From the NCBI GenBank assembly GCA_028641055.1, contig CM054060.1, positions 295,485,480 through 295,549,479 on the forward strand: 64,000 nucleotides of DNA. Reading direction: 5' to 3'. The position numbers were made by a program, and so were the translations under genes. The first letter of the stretch is position 1. Every line of letters starts with the position of its first letter. Shown here in pieces: positions 1-12,170 of this stretch. The DNA comes from Alopecurus myosuroides (lineage: Eukaryota; Streptophyta; Magnoliopsida; Poales; Poaceae). The notes beneath the pieces were generated by a model. It ran no database searches, was not told the DNA's origin, and saw only the letters and a list, made by a program, of their open reading frames with translations.

Positions 1-3000
1 AAGAGTCGACCTCGACTCGGCGTCGTCTTCATCACTTGGGTATCCATGGAAGGGAGAGAGGTCCTTGACATTGAAGGAGTTGTGGACGAGGTACTTGGAT
101 TGCGGTAAGTCGAGCTTGTAGGCGTTGTTGTTGATGCGTTTGATGACCTTGAAGGGGCCGTCGCCTCTTGGCTTGAGCTTGGAGTTGCGCTCTTCGGGAA
201 AACGGTCCTTGCGCAAGTGTAGCCACACGAGGTCACCTTCTTGGAACACCATGGGTTTCTTGTTCTTGTTCATGATAGAGGCTCGGTGCTCGGAATGCTT
301 CTCAAGCGTAGCTCTTGTGGAATCGTGTAGCTTCTTGATGTAGTCGGTGTGCTTGTCGATGTCCATGTTTGCTCGCTCGCGTAGAGGCAAAGGAAGTATG
401 TCGAGGGCGGTGTTGGGGTTGAAGCCGTAGACGATCTCGAAGGGACTCTTCTTGGTAGCTTGATGGAGAGCACGGTTGTAGGCGAACTCGGCGTGTGGGA
501 TGCATTCCTCCCAATTCTTCAAGTTGGGCTTGATCAATGCTCGAAGTAGTGAAGAGAGTGTGCGGTTGACGACCTCGGTTTGTCCATCCGTTTGTGGGTG
601 GTAGGCGGTGGAGAAGATTAGCTTGACGCCGAGCTTGGCCATCAACGTCTACCAAAAGTAGGAGGTGAACTTGACGTCGCGATCCGAGACAATGGAAGTA
701 GGTACACCATGTAAACGCACAATTTCCCTGAAAAACAAAGTAGCAACATGTGAAGCATCGTCGGTTCGGTTGCAAGGAATGAAATGTGCCATCTTAGAGA
801 AAAGATCCACAACTACAAAGATTGAATCCATGTTGGTTTTAGTTCGTGGGAGGCCTAACACAAAGTCCATGCTAATATCACTCCAAGGTGCATGTGGGAT
901 AGGTAATGGCATGTAAAGACCATGGGGGTTGGAAGTGGACTTAGCTCGGAGGCATGTAGAACATCTCTTGACGTGTCTCTCAACTTGATGCTTCATCTTG
1001 GGCCAATAGTAGTTGGTGGAGAGCATGGCATAGGTCTTGTCGCGTCCAAAGTGTCCCATGAGACCTCCTTCATGTGATTCCTTCAATAACAACAAACGAA
1101 GAGAGGACTCGGGGATACACATTTTGTTAGCCTTAAACAAGAACCCTTTGTGAAGATAGTAATCATCAAAACCTCGGTTAGGCAAGCATTTCTCAAATAT
1201 AGGACCAAAGAAAGTATCGGAAGCATATAAGTCTTTGATCTCATCCAAACCAATCACATTGATGTCAAGACGTGTAAGAAGGCACTCTTTCCTAGACAAG
1301 GCATCAGCTACCACATTCTCTTTACCTTTCTTGTACTTAATGACATAAGGAAAAGATTCAATGAATTCTACCCACTTAGCATGCCTCTTGTTCAAATTGG
1401 TTTGGCTTTTCAAGTATTTCAATGATTCGTGATCGAAATGAATGACAAATTCTTTTGGCCAAAGGTAGTGTTGCCAAACTTCTAGCACTCTAACCAAAGC
1501 AAAAAGTTCCTTATCATAGATTGGGTAATTTAGTTTAGCACCATCAAGTTTTTCACTATGGTAAGCAACGGGGCGTCCGTTTTGCACGAGAACGCCACCA
1601 ATTCCTATACCACTAGCATCACATTCAATCTCAAAAGTTTTCTCAAAATCCGGTAAGACAAGCAAAGGAGCTTCGGTTAAGCATTTCTTAAGTGTGTCGA
1701 AATCTTTTTGTTGCGCATTGCCCCAAACAAAAGGTACATTCTTTTTGGTAAGTTCATTCAAAGGGCAAGCAATAGTTGAAAAACCTTTGACAAAGCGGCG
1801 ATAGAAACCGGCAAGGCCATGAAAGCGCCTTATCTCACCCACGGAGGTAGGGTTGGGCCAATTCCTAATTGCCTCAATCTTCTTGTTATCTACTTCAATA
1901 CCATTGGAAGAGATCACAAAACCCAAGAAAACAAGCTTGTTGGTGCAAAAATTGCATTTGGAAAGATCGGCGAAAAGTTTTGCGTTGCGAAGAGCCAACA
2001 ATACTTGTGAAACATGATCGAGGTGATCTTCCAAAGATTTGCTATAAATGAGAATGTCGTCGAAGTAAACCACAACAAATTTTCCAATCAAAGGACGTAG
2101 AACTTCATTCATGAGACGCATGAAGGTAGATGGGGCATTCGAAAGACCAAAGGGCATAACAAGCCATTCATACAAACCAAGTTTTGTTTTGAAAGCCGTT
2201 TTCCATTCATCACCTATACTCATACGAATTTGATGGTAACCACTTTTAAGATCAATTTTGGAAAAGATAGTAGCACCACTCAATTCATCAAGCATGTCAT
2301 CGAGCCTAGGAATAGGATGTCTATATCTAACGGTGATAGCATTGATAGGGCGACAATCCATACACATGCGGGAAGTGGAATCTTGCTTTGGAACAAGGAT
2401 AACCGGCACGGCACAAGGGCTAAGGGATTCGCGAATAAAACCTTTTTCTAGTAGTTCTTGGATTTGGCGCTCAATCTCCTTAGTCTCCTCGGGGTTGGTG
2501 CGGTAAGGCGCGCGGTTTGGAAGGGGCGCGCCCGGAATGAGGTCAATGCGGTGCTCAATTCCTCGAAGGGGAGGAAGGCCCGGAGGGAGCTCATCGGGAA
2601 AGACGTCTTCAAATTCCTGCAACAAAGGCAACAAAGATGGAGGAAGATTTGTCATGTCGTTAGTTTCAAGTGCTTCCCCTTTCCACAATAGGACAAAGTG
2701 AAGTATGGTTGGGTCATCACTTAGCTCTCGCATCTCTCTTTTGGTGGCAAGTAAGGCAAGGCCTTTGGCAACACTCGGAATTTTTCCACTCATGTTTGGC
2801 TTGTGGCTCTCACTCTCTTTTGGGTGGATCACTCTCTCACCACTCATCTCACGAGACTTGAGCTCTTCTTGTTTACGTGCAAGAGTCTTGGCGTTGTCGG
2901 CGATCACTTTGCTAGGAGACATGGGGCGGAGCACAAATGTCTTGTTATTCCACTTGAAGCTATAGTGATTTGTACGCCCATCATGGATAGCACTCTTGTC

Positions 3001-3504
3001 GTATTTCCAAGGTCGACCAAGAAGAAGATGACACACGGTCATAGGAACAACGTCACAATCTGCCGTGTCTTCATAGGGACCAATCTTGAAATTCACGGTG
3101 ACCATGTGTTGAATCTTGAAGGTGCCGGAGTCACTAAGCCATTGGACATGGTATGGATGAGGATGTTGCTTGTAAGGCAATTTGAGTTTGTCGCAAAGCT
3201 CTTTGCTAGCCAAGTTATGGCAACTTCCACCATCGATGATGACCTTGATTGACTTGCCATCAATACCGACTCGTGTTTGAAAGAGATTGCACCGTTCATC
3301 ATGCTCATCTTGAGGAGAGGTAGTGAGGACTCTTGTTACCACTAGCGATGGATTCTTGTCCTCATCGCAATACACACTTTCTTCATCATCGTTGGGCACG
3401 TCCAAAGAGTTGAGAGCAACTTGATGCAAGGCATAGTATTCGCCTTCGCTCATAGAATCACGTTCACCGTCTTGGTTGACAATCATGATCATCTTGTTGG
3501 AACA
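1..3504 (-). pseudogene. gypsy pol: protease, RT, RNase H, integrase (partial)
   Basis: Pol part of the same reading frame. In order: a retropepsin-like domain ([13 protein letters not shown], near 3240), reverse transcriptase with the active site YFDDIL near 2050, a Ty3-type RNase H ([14 protein letters not shown], near 1620; [10 protein letters not shown]), an integrase HHCC zinc domain around 1100-950 and the integrase core ([19 protein letters not shown] near 680; HPQTDGQTE near 590). A stop codon at 649-651 replaces what should be Gln after the SYFW motif inside the integrase core. Beyond it the same frame stays open to base 1 and encodes the rest of the integrase and the linker that follows it. 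The real C-terminus is outside the window; see the 5' LTR entry for a C-terminal-like piece. Confidence 0.9.
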
Positions 3505-5184
3505 TTAAAAGGACTTGTGTCCACTACCACCACACTTGAAGCAAGTAATAGTGCTTGACTTGACTTGAGGAGCACTTGAGGATAAGGTGGGAGGCGCTTG
3601 CTTCTTGAATGGTTGGGAAGACTTTTTGGGAGCACTAGAGGCTCGAGTGTTGCTCTTGGTTGTAGTTGGAGGAGGAACTTGTGTCATTGGAGATGAGGAT
3701 GATGGTCTTGAGTTGAAGAAAGCCTTTTGCTTGCTATACTTGAGATCTTCTGCAATTTGGCGTTCCGCCTTGAGAGCTTGGTGGACAAGGGCCACAATGT
3801 TGTCATACGGTTGATACTCGACGATCTTCCTTATAGGATAGTTGAGGCCATTGAGGAAGCGGGCCATTGTTTGCTCTTGAGATTCTATCACATGAGCTCG
3901 AATCAAGGATGTTTCCATTTCCTTGTAGTACTCATCAACGGACTTCACACCTTGACGAAGTTCTTGGAGCTTCTTGAAGAGGTCACGCTTGTAGTGAGGA
4001 GGAACGAATCAAGCATGCATGAATTGCTTCATCTCATTCCAAGTGGCAATAGGAGCAATGCGATTGCGGACTCGTTCGGCTTGTAGACGATCCCACCATA
4101 AGAGTGCATAGCCTTAGAATTCCAAAGATGCTAGAGCAACCATCTTCTTGTCGGTGAAGTTGTGAATGCCGAAGATCTTGTCAACTTTGAGAGCCAAAGC
4201 AAGATAGTCTTCGGGATCATTCTCACCATTGAACTTTGGGACATTGAAACGAAGAGCACTCATGTTGTTGTCCTCTTGCGGACGATGGGGACACTCATGT
4301 TGGCGCTCATGGGGGTCTTCATCATAAATGGGAGGTGAATCATCATAGGGGTCATCCTCATTGTCTTGGCGATGGCGATCATGATGGGGAGGATGACGCC
4401 GGTGGTCATTAGGTGGTGGTTGTTGGTGGTGACGGAGCCTAGCTTCACGACGTTCACTATCATCATGGCCATTGTGATGTTGTCGAGGACGTTCTTGTTC
4501 TTGGCGAGGGTGTTGCGGAAGCACATGCTCATCTCGAGGGTGTTGAGGATGATCATGTTCTTGGCGGTCATTGTTGTTGGGACGCACATGGCGCCTAGGT
4601 GGCCTTCGATGTTGACGAGCATCTTCCACGAAATCATTGTGGCCATAGTCTTGAGCGTGACCTTGTGGAGGTGGAGGATGATGGTGTTGTCGAAGGTCCG
4701 GGCGTTGCGGTTGTTGAAGAGGGTCACCACGGCCTTGGCGATGTCGAGGTGGTGGTGATGGCGAGCTATCCTCATACCAATTGCGTCGCAGAGGTTGTTG
4801 AGGTTGTGGAGGAGGTGGTGGTGGTTGTTGAGGTTGTCCACCTTCCTCCACGTTGTGGCGATCATGGCGATCATGGCGATCATGGCGACGAGGTTGGTGA
4901 GGATCTTGATTGCGGTGGCTTGAGCGACGAGACCTTGAGGACGATGATGAATGACGGCGATTGGCAAGATTAGCCAAGTTGATGTTGATGCGCGTCATTT
5001 GATCATTCAGTCGAGCCTCTTGCTCTTGTAGTCGACGCTCATAGCGTTGCAACCCGTCCTTGACGAGTTCGCGGAGTTGAAAGTGGTCATTATGGGTGAC
5101 GAAGTTGGCGTAAGCATTGTCGTTGTAGAATGGATTGCCTTCGTCTTCCGAGCTCAGACTTGTGAATACTCCTTCCCTAGCCAT
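3505..5184 (-). pseudogene. gypsy gag (nucleocapsid region), broken by in-frame stops
   Basis: Gag shell protein of the left gypsy element. The likely start is the ATG at 5184 (MAREGVF...), preferred to the ATG five codons upstream because it begins the conserved acidic N-terminus. The middle is an extreme His/Arg/Asp/Pro/Gln-rich stretch; part of it comes from a 9 bp tandem repeat near 4858-4888 that encodes repeated His-Asp-Arg. The capsid-like core follows (WWDRLQAERV, around 4090), then a Ser/Pro-rich linker and a CCHC zinc knuckle at about 3508-3545 (CFKCGGSGHKSF). Three in-frame stops interrupt it, at about 4114, 4006 and 3505, the last one inside the zinc knuckle just before its final Cys. 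There is no frameshift, so reading continues into pol. Confidence 0.85.
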
Positions 5185-6365
5185 CTCAAAAACACACACA
5201 AGGGTGATATTGAAGAAATGGACACCTCACTTGCCCAAAATTACCTTTCTTGGTCGTATTGAGGCTAGTGGACGAGCCTAGGTGTAGGGCGGTATGTCAG
5301 GAGCGAATCCAAAAAGATCAAAAGAAATCGCAAACGACAACACACACACTTTATATGGAAGGCAAATAGGTTAGGAAAGTGGCGAGGAAAAATCGACAAA
5401 ACCGAAGAAAAGTTTGTTGTCAATCGTGGAAAAGATTCAAAGAAAAGTTAGCACAAAAACCAAACCTATAGGATGGAAATATGGTGGAACACACACACGC
5501 AAGGGAAAAATGGGGTTAGTGCGACCAATGGACGAGCGAAGAACGAAATGGACCTAACGTAGACTAATGCTCAATGCCACACTAACTCAAAGAGGACGCT
5601 AGTTCAAACCGCAAATTTGAAAAGGCAACAAGATTCGCACCGTGGCAATCGGTCACTCTTTCTCTTTTGCGACGCAATGCTACACGTTCCTACAATGGAA
5701 ATCAATTGGCACCGATCCTTTTGTTTCTTTTTCTATTTTCTCTTTTTTTTTCTCTTTTTGATGGATTCCAAAGTGCCAATGCCTACTCGTAGCTAATCTC
5801 TCACAAGCGCTAACCTCGCACTCTCGATGCCACAAATGTGATGCCAAGCGGTGTAAAGAGAACTAGTCCGATATGTAAGTAACACAATGGGGTGGGGTGG
5901 TTCAAGCGGAAGCAAGTTATACCTCTCTTATTGATGATCACGGACTTGCGGCCGTGGGGGAGTTGATGTCGTGGCGATCCGTTGATGTGGAAGCGTAGGT
6001 GATGTTGTGGGCGTCGCGTAGCACTTTGTTGCACTCAATTCGGATAAAAAACGACAAAGAAAAACAAGTTTCAAAATCTGTCGGGAAATCGAAGAGCTGA
6101 GATTTTCTGAGATTTTGGCTCAAATTCGAAATTCCTTCAAAATCAAGAAAAATTTTGGGCGAATTTGGGAAAAGTGGCTGAATGGAAAGATGGGGAATGG
6201 TATTTGGCAACAAATCTGTGAAGCAAAACCACGAAAAACTCAACGAATCAACAGATCGGTCGAAATCCCTTTGTGGCTATTTTTGTGAAATTTTCGAATT
6301 TATGGTGGATAGAAGAAAAATTGGTGGTAGGGGAGGGGATGGGGTGTCGGATTCGTGTCAATCTA
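5185..6365 (-). other. Gypsy element 5' untranslated leader
   Basis: Non-coding stretch between the primer binding site and the gag start. It contains pyrimidine/T-rich runs around 5720-5760 and no convincing reading frame. It should carry packaging and dimerisation signals by analogy with other LTR elements, but none can be recognised in the sequence. Confidence 0.6.
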
Positions 6366-6378
6366 GCTCTGGATACCA
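6366..6378 (-). other. Primer binding site (initiator tRNA-Met type)
   Basis: On the minus strand the sequence TGGTATCCAGAGC lies two bases after the end of the LTR. It matches the usual plant iMet primer site TGGTATCAGAGC with one inserted base. Its position fixes the inner edge of the 5' LTR at 6381. Confidence 0.8.
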
Positions 6379-6380
6379 GA

Positions 6381-7467
6381 TGATATGGAGTTGGACTCCT
6401 AGATTGGCCCGATCTTCACGAATCGACGAAGAACGAACGAAGAACACGAAGAACGGTTAGAACACGAGATGGGGAATCGAGGGGGAACGTGGGGGAACGC
6501 GGGGCAACACACAAATCGGGATAAATCGCAAGAACCGAACGATCCAACCTCCCGTCAACTAAGCCCCTAGGGCCGCCTACGGAACAATCGATCCAACTAA
6601 ACTCACCTTGATACAAACCATCTCACACCCGTAGCCGGTACCACTACGCCAATAGAACCTAAAGATAACGAGAGGAAGATTGGACAACTCTTGACTGAAA
6701 CCCGATAGGGAGAGGACAAGTAGTTGGGATGTGCTTTGATACGATCCTCGACGAAGTCGGAGGAGTAGCCTTGATTTCCTCTGTACACACCGGAGGAGTA
6801 GTTCCTCAAAGAGGGATACAAGAGAGCTGAGCTCCAAATGTTCTAAATTCAACTCTAAAACCCTAGATCTAGCTCGGGGTCGTCCTTATATAGCCGGGGG
6901 TCGAAGCAGGTGAAAACAGGGTCGAAAAGGCGTCATTTGTGTGCATTTCGGGTCCACCCCGGCCTGGGGGCCGGCCTGGAGCCCGGCCTGGGGCCAGGGT
7001 GGGCGCAGGAGGCGGCATGGAGGGGGAGGCCGGCTGCTTCTGTTGGGTGCCCGGCCTGGGGCCGGGGTGGGGAGGAGGCAGGCCGGCCTCCAGGCCGGCT
7101 GCTTCTGTTGGGGGTCCGGCCTGGGGGGGGGGGGGGGAAGGAGGCCGGCCTGGCCGGCTTCCGAGGCCGGGAGGGGCTCTTTTCCCCCTATCTTCTCCGC
7201 CGGGACTCCGATTACGATGCCGTTTCTTCCGCCCTCCTTCGTATCTTCTTGCGCATCATTTTGGGTGCTTTCCGGGGCCTCCGTGGTGGGTTTGAACCTG
7301 AGCACGCAAAGTGTGGAACCATGAGGTAGCGCACCATCCTCCACATGACCGAAAGTATAGAACGAGAGGAGCGAGTTCACCTTATCCTGGATGGCCTTTG
7401 CGCGTGATCTTGTCATCGCTGCACTTGGTGGAGTTGGGTGGGATACATCAAGAAGTGAGGTCATCCA
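6381..7467 (-). repeat. 5' LTR of left gypsy element
   Basis: Bounded inside by the primer site and outside by an abrupt change to LINE coding sequence near 7467; the outer edge is uncertain by a few bases. About 1.09 kb. U3 (7467 to about 6890) contains GC-rich GGCCGG repeats with a 15 G run (7123-7137). It also contains a short reading frame, 7440-7250, that looks like the C-terminus of a gypsy polyprotein (MTRSRAKAIQDKVNSLLS). A TATA box is at 6884-6892. Only one LTR is in the window, so age and target duplication cannot be judged. Confidence 0.8.
6884..6892 (-). promoter_or_regulatory. LTR TATA box
   Basis: TATATAAGG on the minus strand, followed about 30 bases downstream by a leader-like sequence containing AAACCCTAG. 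The position inside the LTR fits a U3/R promoter for the gypsy element. Confidence 0.6.
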
Positions 7468-8782
7468 CACCATCCACCTTCTCCATCAGACCATTTAAAT
7501 CAAATTTCATGTCAATCCCATCAGATCTGCCCACACTGTCTCTGTAACTAGACCAGAGCAAACCAGCCATTTCATGATGATCACTAATCAGTCTCCCATC
7601 AACAGATTTAAGAGAATAAATAGAGCTCCTTCTAAATCTAGCAGTGGCCATGGTATGGAAGAATTTGGTATTGTCCTCCCACTGTTTAATCCAACGAATA
7701 GTACATCTTTTCTTCCAATAATTGCATTCAGCCAGCAAAAGCTCATCATGATGGTTTTTGACAATTTTCCTAAAATTGAATTCAGCTCTAGTAAGGGGCC
7801 TATTCTCCTCCAGAGAGTCCAAGATCAAAATGACCTTGTTACACTGCTGAATCATCAGTCTCAATTTTGACAGTGAAGTATGCCATCTTTTAATATGATA
7901 TCTCAGTAATTTTAATTTATCCACCATAATAGCAGAAGAATGGGACTTTTTAGAGTCTTTAGCCCAACTCCCTGCCACACAGTCCACAAAACCAGGCATA
8001 TTGACCCAAAAATTCTCAAATCTAATTTTTTTAGCTTTGGGAATAAGAGTATCAATATTAACAACACATGGAATGTGATCAGAACCAATATTAGCCAAAG
8101 GAATGACAATGGAATTTGGATAATCAGTGATCCAATTGACACTAGTAAAAAACCAGTCCAATTGCTCCAACAATGGTTCCTGTTGCATATTGGACCAAGT
8201 ATAGGCTCTACCTTTAAGTGGTAGTTCTTCCCAACCATGATGCCCAATTATCTCATTAAAAGGAAACATATCATTGATATCACCACCATGATTATTTGTA
8301 TTACTCTCTGATCTAATAAAATTGAAATCCCCCAATATTAGCCAATTATCATTACTAGGGATATTCTAATTATAGAGCCAGTGCACAAAATTATCTCTTA
8401 AAATCCCATGACAAGGTCCATAAATAGACACAAGGGTCTAGGAGGCATTATTATGCTTGGAAGTAAAGTTAATAGATACAGCATAAGACTGAATATCAAG
8501 CAAAAGCCCCTCAAAAATCGAAGAATTCCAGATAATAAGAATTCCACTAGATGCACCACAGGAAGGGGCAAAAGCAAACTGATCAAATCTCTTAGGAAAA
8601 AATTTCCTAATAAATTTCCAGTCAATATTTTCACATTTAGTTTCTTGCAAGCAAATAATTGAACATTCACTTTCTTCAATTTTCCCACGCACCTCCCTTT
8701 GTCTGATATCTGAATTTAGGCCACGCACATTCCAACAGAGCACACGCCACTTTCTCAAACTTAGTTTATACATAAATAACAA
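7468..8782 (-). pseudogene. LINE ORF2, endonuclease domain (partial)
   Basis: Starts at the ATG at 8782. The AP-endonuclease (EEP) catalytic landmarks appear in order: CWNVRGLN, CLQETK, SIYGP, GDFNF and SDHIP, so the domain is complete. It is followed by the linker toward the reverse transcriptase (WKQWEDNTKFFH-like region near 7680). Two in-frame TAG codons, at about 8440 and 8368, break the frame, and the gypsy LTR truncates it before the reverse transcriptase. In an intact LINE this protein nicks the target DNA and primes reverse transcription. Confidence 0.85.
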
Positions 8783-9276
8783 AAGTGGTGAAGTTCAGAT
8801 ACACTATGTGTACAACACAAAGTGCCACAGACAAAATAGGCATAGTAGTGATTAACAAAAGCCACCAGGGAATAGAAAGACAGAGCACTAGAGAAAAGAA
8901 AACTAGAAAATTCCAGCTTCTTTTCATAACAGCAGACAGACTCAATCATCATGACCAGAAGAGGAATCGTCCATAGGATCTGCCTCAAGCACATCCTCAG
9001 AGAGCTTATTATTATCAATTCCTAGATGCCTGCCCACTCTTTGAAGTACCTAAACAGGTGTAGGTGGGATCACCTCATTATGCCAGTTATCCTCTCCAGT
9101 GTCCTATTTCTCCTCATCTTCCACAGTCTCTGAATTTCCCACCAGAAAATTTTCCCTAGGCCTCTTTCTCTGACCAGAGTTAGGAGTGACAACAGGTTGT
9201 GGCTTGTAACCATTATTCCTGAGAGAACTCCTAGTGAGCCTCTTCTCAACTTGCTGCACCAAATAAATCTTTTTCT
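8783..9276 (-). other. LINE ORF1-ORF2 spacer
   Basis: AT-rich stretch between the two LINE frames; no supported coding capacity and no recognised signal. Confidence 0.5.
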
Positions 9277-11771
9277 TCATCCCCCCTTTTTAGCAGTGTT
9301 AGGAGTAGGAGCAAAGGTAAGCTCAGGTTGCTCTGGAGCAGGAGCTGAACTACCAAGAGGAAACAGATCACGAGCCACATGCCTTCTCCTTGGGATAAAT
9401 GGTCTTTGCACATAAACTGTGTTGCCTAACACTGGATAATTAAAATTATCAAAAGCCATGGTCCAATCCCTCTTTAAGAATAAAAAAGGAGCTACATTAG
9501 GTATTTGCATGGCCAATGGAGGATCTTTAGATAGAATCATGGGGAGGAAAGAGTCCAAAGTTTTCTTCCACATCATATCAGGTGGTAAAACAGGCCCAAA
9601 AACAGTGAGGGCCATGCCAACATGCATATCATCCTGTCCCAATTGCAAGTGACCCAAAGCTTGCTCTTGGCTATCATCTGAGTCAGTAGAAGGATCAGAA
9701 ACTCCAGAGCCCTGCTCCTCCTCCTGATCCATGTCATTATCTTGTACCTGTTCCTCATCCAGGATGTTGGCATTAAAGAAATCATGAAACTGTATATCCT
9801 CATCATTCTGATGGCCATGGTCAGGTTCCTGTGGGATCTCATTCCAGCCTAGCTCAGGGTACTGTGGCAATACCCACATATGATTGTTCATAATCAAATT
9901 GCCAGGTAACGGGTGAGGATTGCCATCAGGTGGCATTGGGTCCTCATCAGCTGGCAGGGCATCAGCAAATTCTGCAGAGAGGATGTAGACAGGAACAGTC
10001 CAAGATCTCCTATCCCCTCCAAAGCTTGCAAACTTACCAAAAACCACATCACGAGGGACCAATGATGTGGATGGAAAAGTAGCATAAACTAGAGCACGAG
10101 ATAAAAAAGGATCCTGACTGTTCCAGTGGTGAAAAACCCCAAAAGTGGAAACAACCTTGGAGAGCTCTGCCTCATTGCGATAATCAGGTGGGACACCAAG
10201 CAGCATCAGCCAACCACGTCTAGCACCCATAGCAGATCGAAAATTTGGCCCTTCATTATGATTGAAAAATCTAACAAACACATTGGGCTGAAGCATGAAG
10301 GGGGATGCTGAACCAGAGCCTGACGAGTAGTAGCACTTCTCCTCCTGAACATACCTACTCCAAACAGGCAAGATTGATAATCGACCACTTCACGCTGCAT
10401 CTGCGGGCCAACAAGGAAATCTCTTACCCGCTCACGCCAGAACGCCTCTGCATGCTGTGGTGGTCTTGGCATCACTTCAGCAACACACCATTCTTCGTGA
10501 TGTAAAGGAGGATCTTCATGCGCGAAATAGAAAGTCCGAGGTAATCTAGTAGGGCCCCCGTTGATGACAACATGCCCCCATGGGACCCAAGGCTGTGGGT
10601 CAAGCTCAAACGCCGCCATGGAGGAGGTAGGTTCTTCTGCTGCAGGACACATAGAAATCGGGGTGGAGGAGTCCTGGGTGCGCGTAGTAGCAGCCGATGT
10701 CTCCGAGGAAAACATTTTTAAAGGAGACGAAACGACCAGGGGATTGTTTGTAATAGAAGGACTCGTTTTAGGAATCCACCGTTTCCCTTTTCTGGCTTGA
10801 TGAGATAGACACGATTTGGCTTTGTGTCTGTAATGGAAACATTGTTTGCACCTGATCTCATTAGAGAAATCGATAACCTTGTGTCCCATCCGAGGGCAAC
10901 GAGAACACTCCCAAAAATTGAATGCTTCCTCTTCTATAAAAGATTCCAAACTAGTATTTACCACAGGTTGAACATGAGAAGTAGAGACAGCATCCAATAC
11001 AGGTGTAGAGCTTGAGACAGCAGATGATGAAATTTCAGTTGTAAACGAACCAAACGAGATTTTTTCCTTAGTATAACCCTTGCAGGCCTCATAACTGATA
11101 TCATCAGCAAAAACCAATTTCCTAGTAACCTGGCTCTTGGATTTTAAGCATGACTTAGAAGGAGCCAACTTTAAAGCTGAAACTCCTGCTTGAATTTTAT
11201 TCTTCGATGGACTAACCAGAATCCACTGCTTATCACAATCACGTTGCCAATCAGAGAACTCCTTCTTCCAATTTGGACCTCCACGTCCCCAAAGGTTAAA
11301 GAAGCACTCAAATTGCTTGCAAGAATATTGTCTCAGATTGAAGATACGAAAACCAACCCTTTTACTCGACACATTAAAGGAGAATGTTCTATCATGCAAC
11401 AGTGAAACCATTAAATGTCCAAAATAACCTCCAATAGCAGCTTCCAATGCAATTGAGACATTCTCCTCATTAATGCGGAAATTGGCCCGACCAACAGACA
11501 CGACCAATGTGAAGTGAGGCGAATCAACTGTCGGGTGCACTGTTCCGAGGTGAGATCTTGAAATATCACGGGAAAAATTAATGCCCGGGGAGAAGTCCAA
11601 GCCCAAATTAATTGCAGCATGCACTGTAGAACTAAAACCCTCCACTTGTGATTCATCGTGAGATTTATCAGATGAACTCGATCTGTCTCGTGTGGAATGA
11701 TCCACCGTGCTTAATTGCACAAAGTCCTCCGAGGAGGCATCAACAGGTGATTCAAGACAAGAACAGATCAT
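9277..11771 (-). pseudogene. LINE ORF1 (RNA-binding protein) with one frameshift
   Basis: A near full-length ORF1, about 830 codons, in two overlapping frames. The 5' part runs from the ATG at 11771 and the 3' part continues in another frame from about 10370 to the stop at 9277, so a single frameshift lies near 10.36 kb. The first part has Cys/His clusters of zinc-knuckle type (WECSRCPRMGHKVIDF and CKQCFHYRHKAKSC, around 10900). The second has the RNA-recognition-like core and the motifs HHWNSQDPFLSRALVYATF and SWTVPVYIL seen in grass LINE ORF1 proteins, then an acidic tail. The role in the family is binding LINE RNA to form the RNP. Confidence 0.8.
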
Positions 11772-12170
11772 GGCAACATGAGAGTGGAAAAATACCTTAT
11801 ATCCAATACAAATGGATCATCACATCCAAGTTTGCGACCCACTAGGGATCTACCTTTGGCATCCTTCAAAACAATCCACAGGGCATGTGTCCACAGGTGG
11901 ATGGATCCATCATAGGATTCAATCCGATCCCGATCCACGTCCTTGGAGGTTGAATATGTGATCTTCCAATGCCACGTAGGTGGGATAGTAGGGGCCATGC
12001 ACGTAAAGGGGGGGGCAACCAACATTGCCGAAGAGAATGGTCGGAGAGGAGATGGATTTTGGTGGTGGGAGGGGGGAGATCGCCGGAGCTAGGGTTTAGG
12101 GGGTGGGTGGTCGCCATGGGGGTGGGTGGTCGCCATCCAAGATTAGCTCTGCCCTACAAAAAATCATCAT

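Larger units (their letters stand above)
1..7467 (-). mobile_element. Ty3/gypsy LTR retrotransposon, 3' end outside window
   Basis: Minus-strand element read right to left: 5' LTR (6381-7467), tRNA-Met-type primer site (6366-6378), leader, gag, then protease, reverse transcriptase, RNase H and integrase running off the window at base 1. The gag-pol order PR-RT-RH-INT is that of Ty3/gypsy. No 3' LTR or polypurine tract is in the window. The right edge cuts a LINE endonuclease frame, so the element inserted into that LINE and the LINE's reverse transcriptase should reappear to the left of the window. The coding frame has nonsense codons at about 4114, 4006, 3505 and 649, so this copy is not autonomous. 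I do not assign a named family. Confidence 0.9.
7468..12170 (-). mobile_element. L1-type LINE, cut by the gypsy insertion
   Basis: Minus-strand non-LTR retrotransposon. Order: GC-rich 5' end near 12170-12060, ORF1 (11771-9277), a spacer, and ORF2 beginning with the AP-type endonuclease (8782-7468). The reverse transcriptase is absent here because the gypsy 5' LTR begins at about 7467; since LINEs normally lose their 5' end, a missing 3' half points to interruption rather than abortive insertion. On the right it abuts an Athila-like gag/pol fragment, so the LINE probably landed in that older element. The exact 5' end is uncertain by some tens of bases. Confidence 0.85.

Noticed and set aside
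2803..3252. 149-codon plus-strand frame
   Set aside because: Antisense to the gypsy protease region; no independent support.
4366..4973. Open frames opposite or out of frame with gypsy gag
   Set aside because: Shadows of the His/Arg/Asp codon repeats in gag.
6910..7329. Overlapping plus-strand Gly/Arg-rich frames
   Set aside because: Produced by the GGCCGG repeats of the gypsy LTR.
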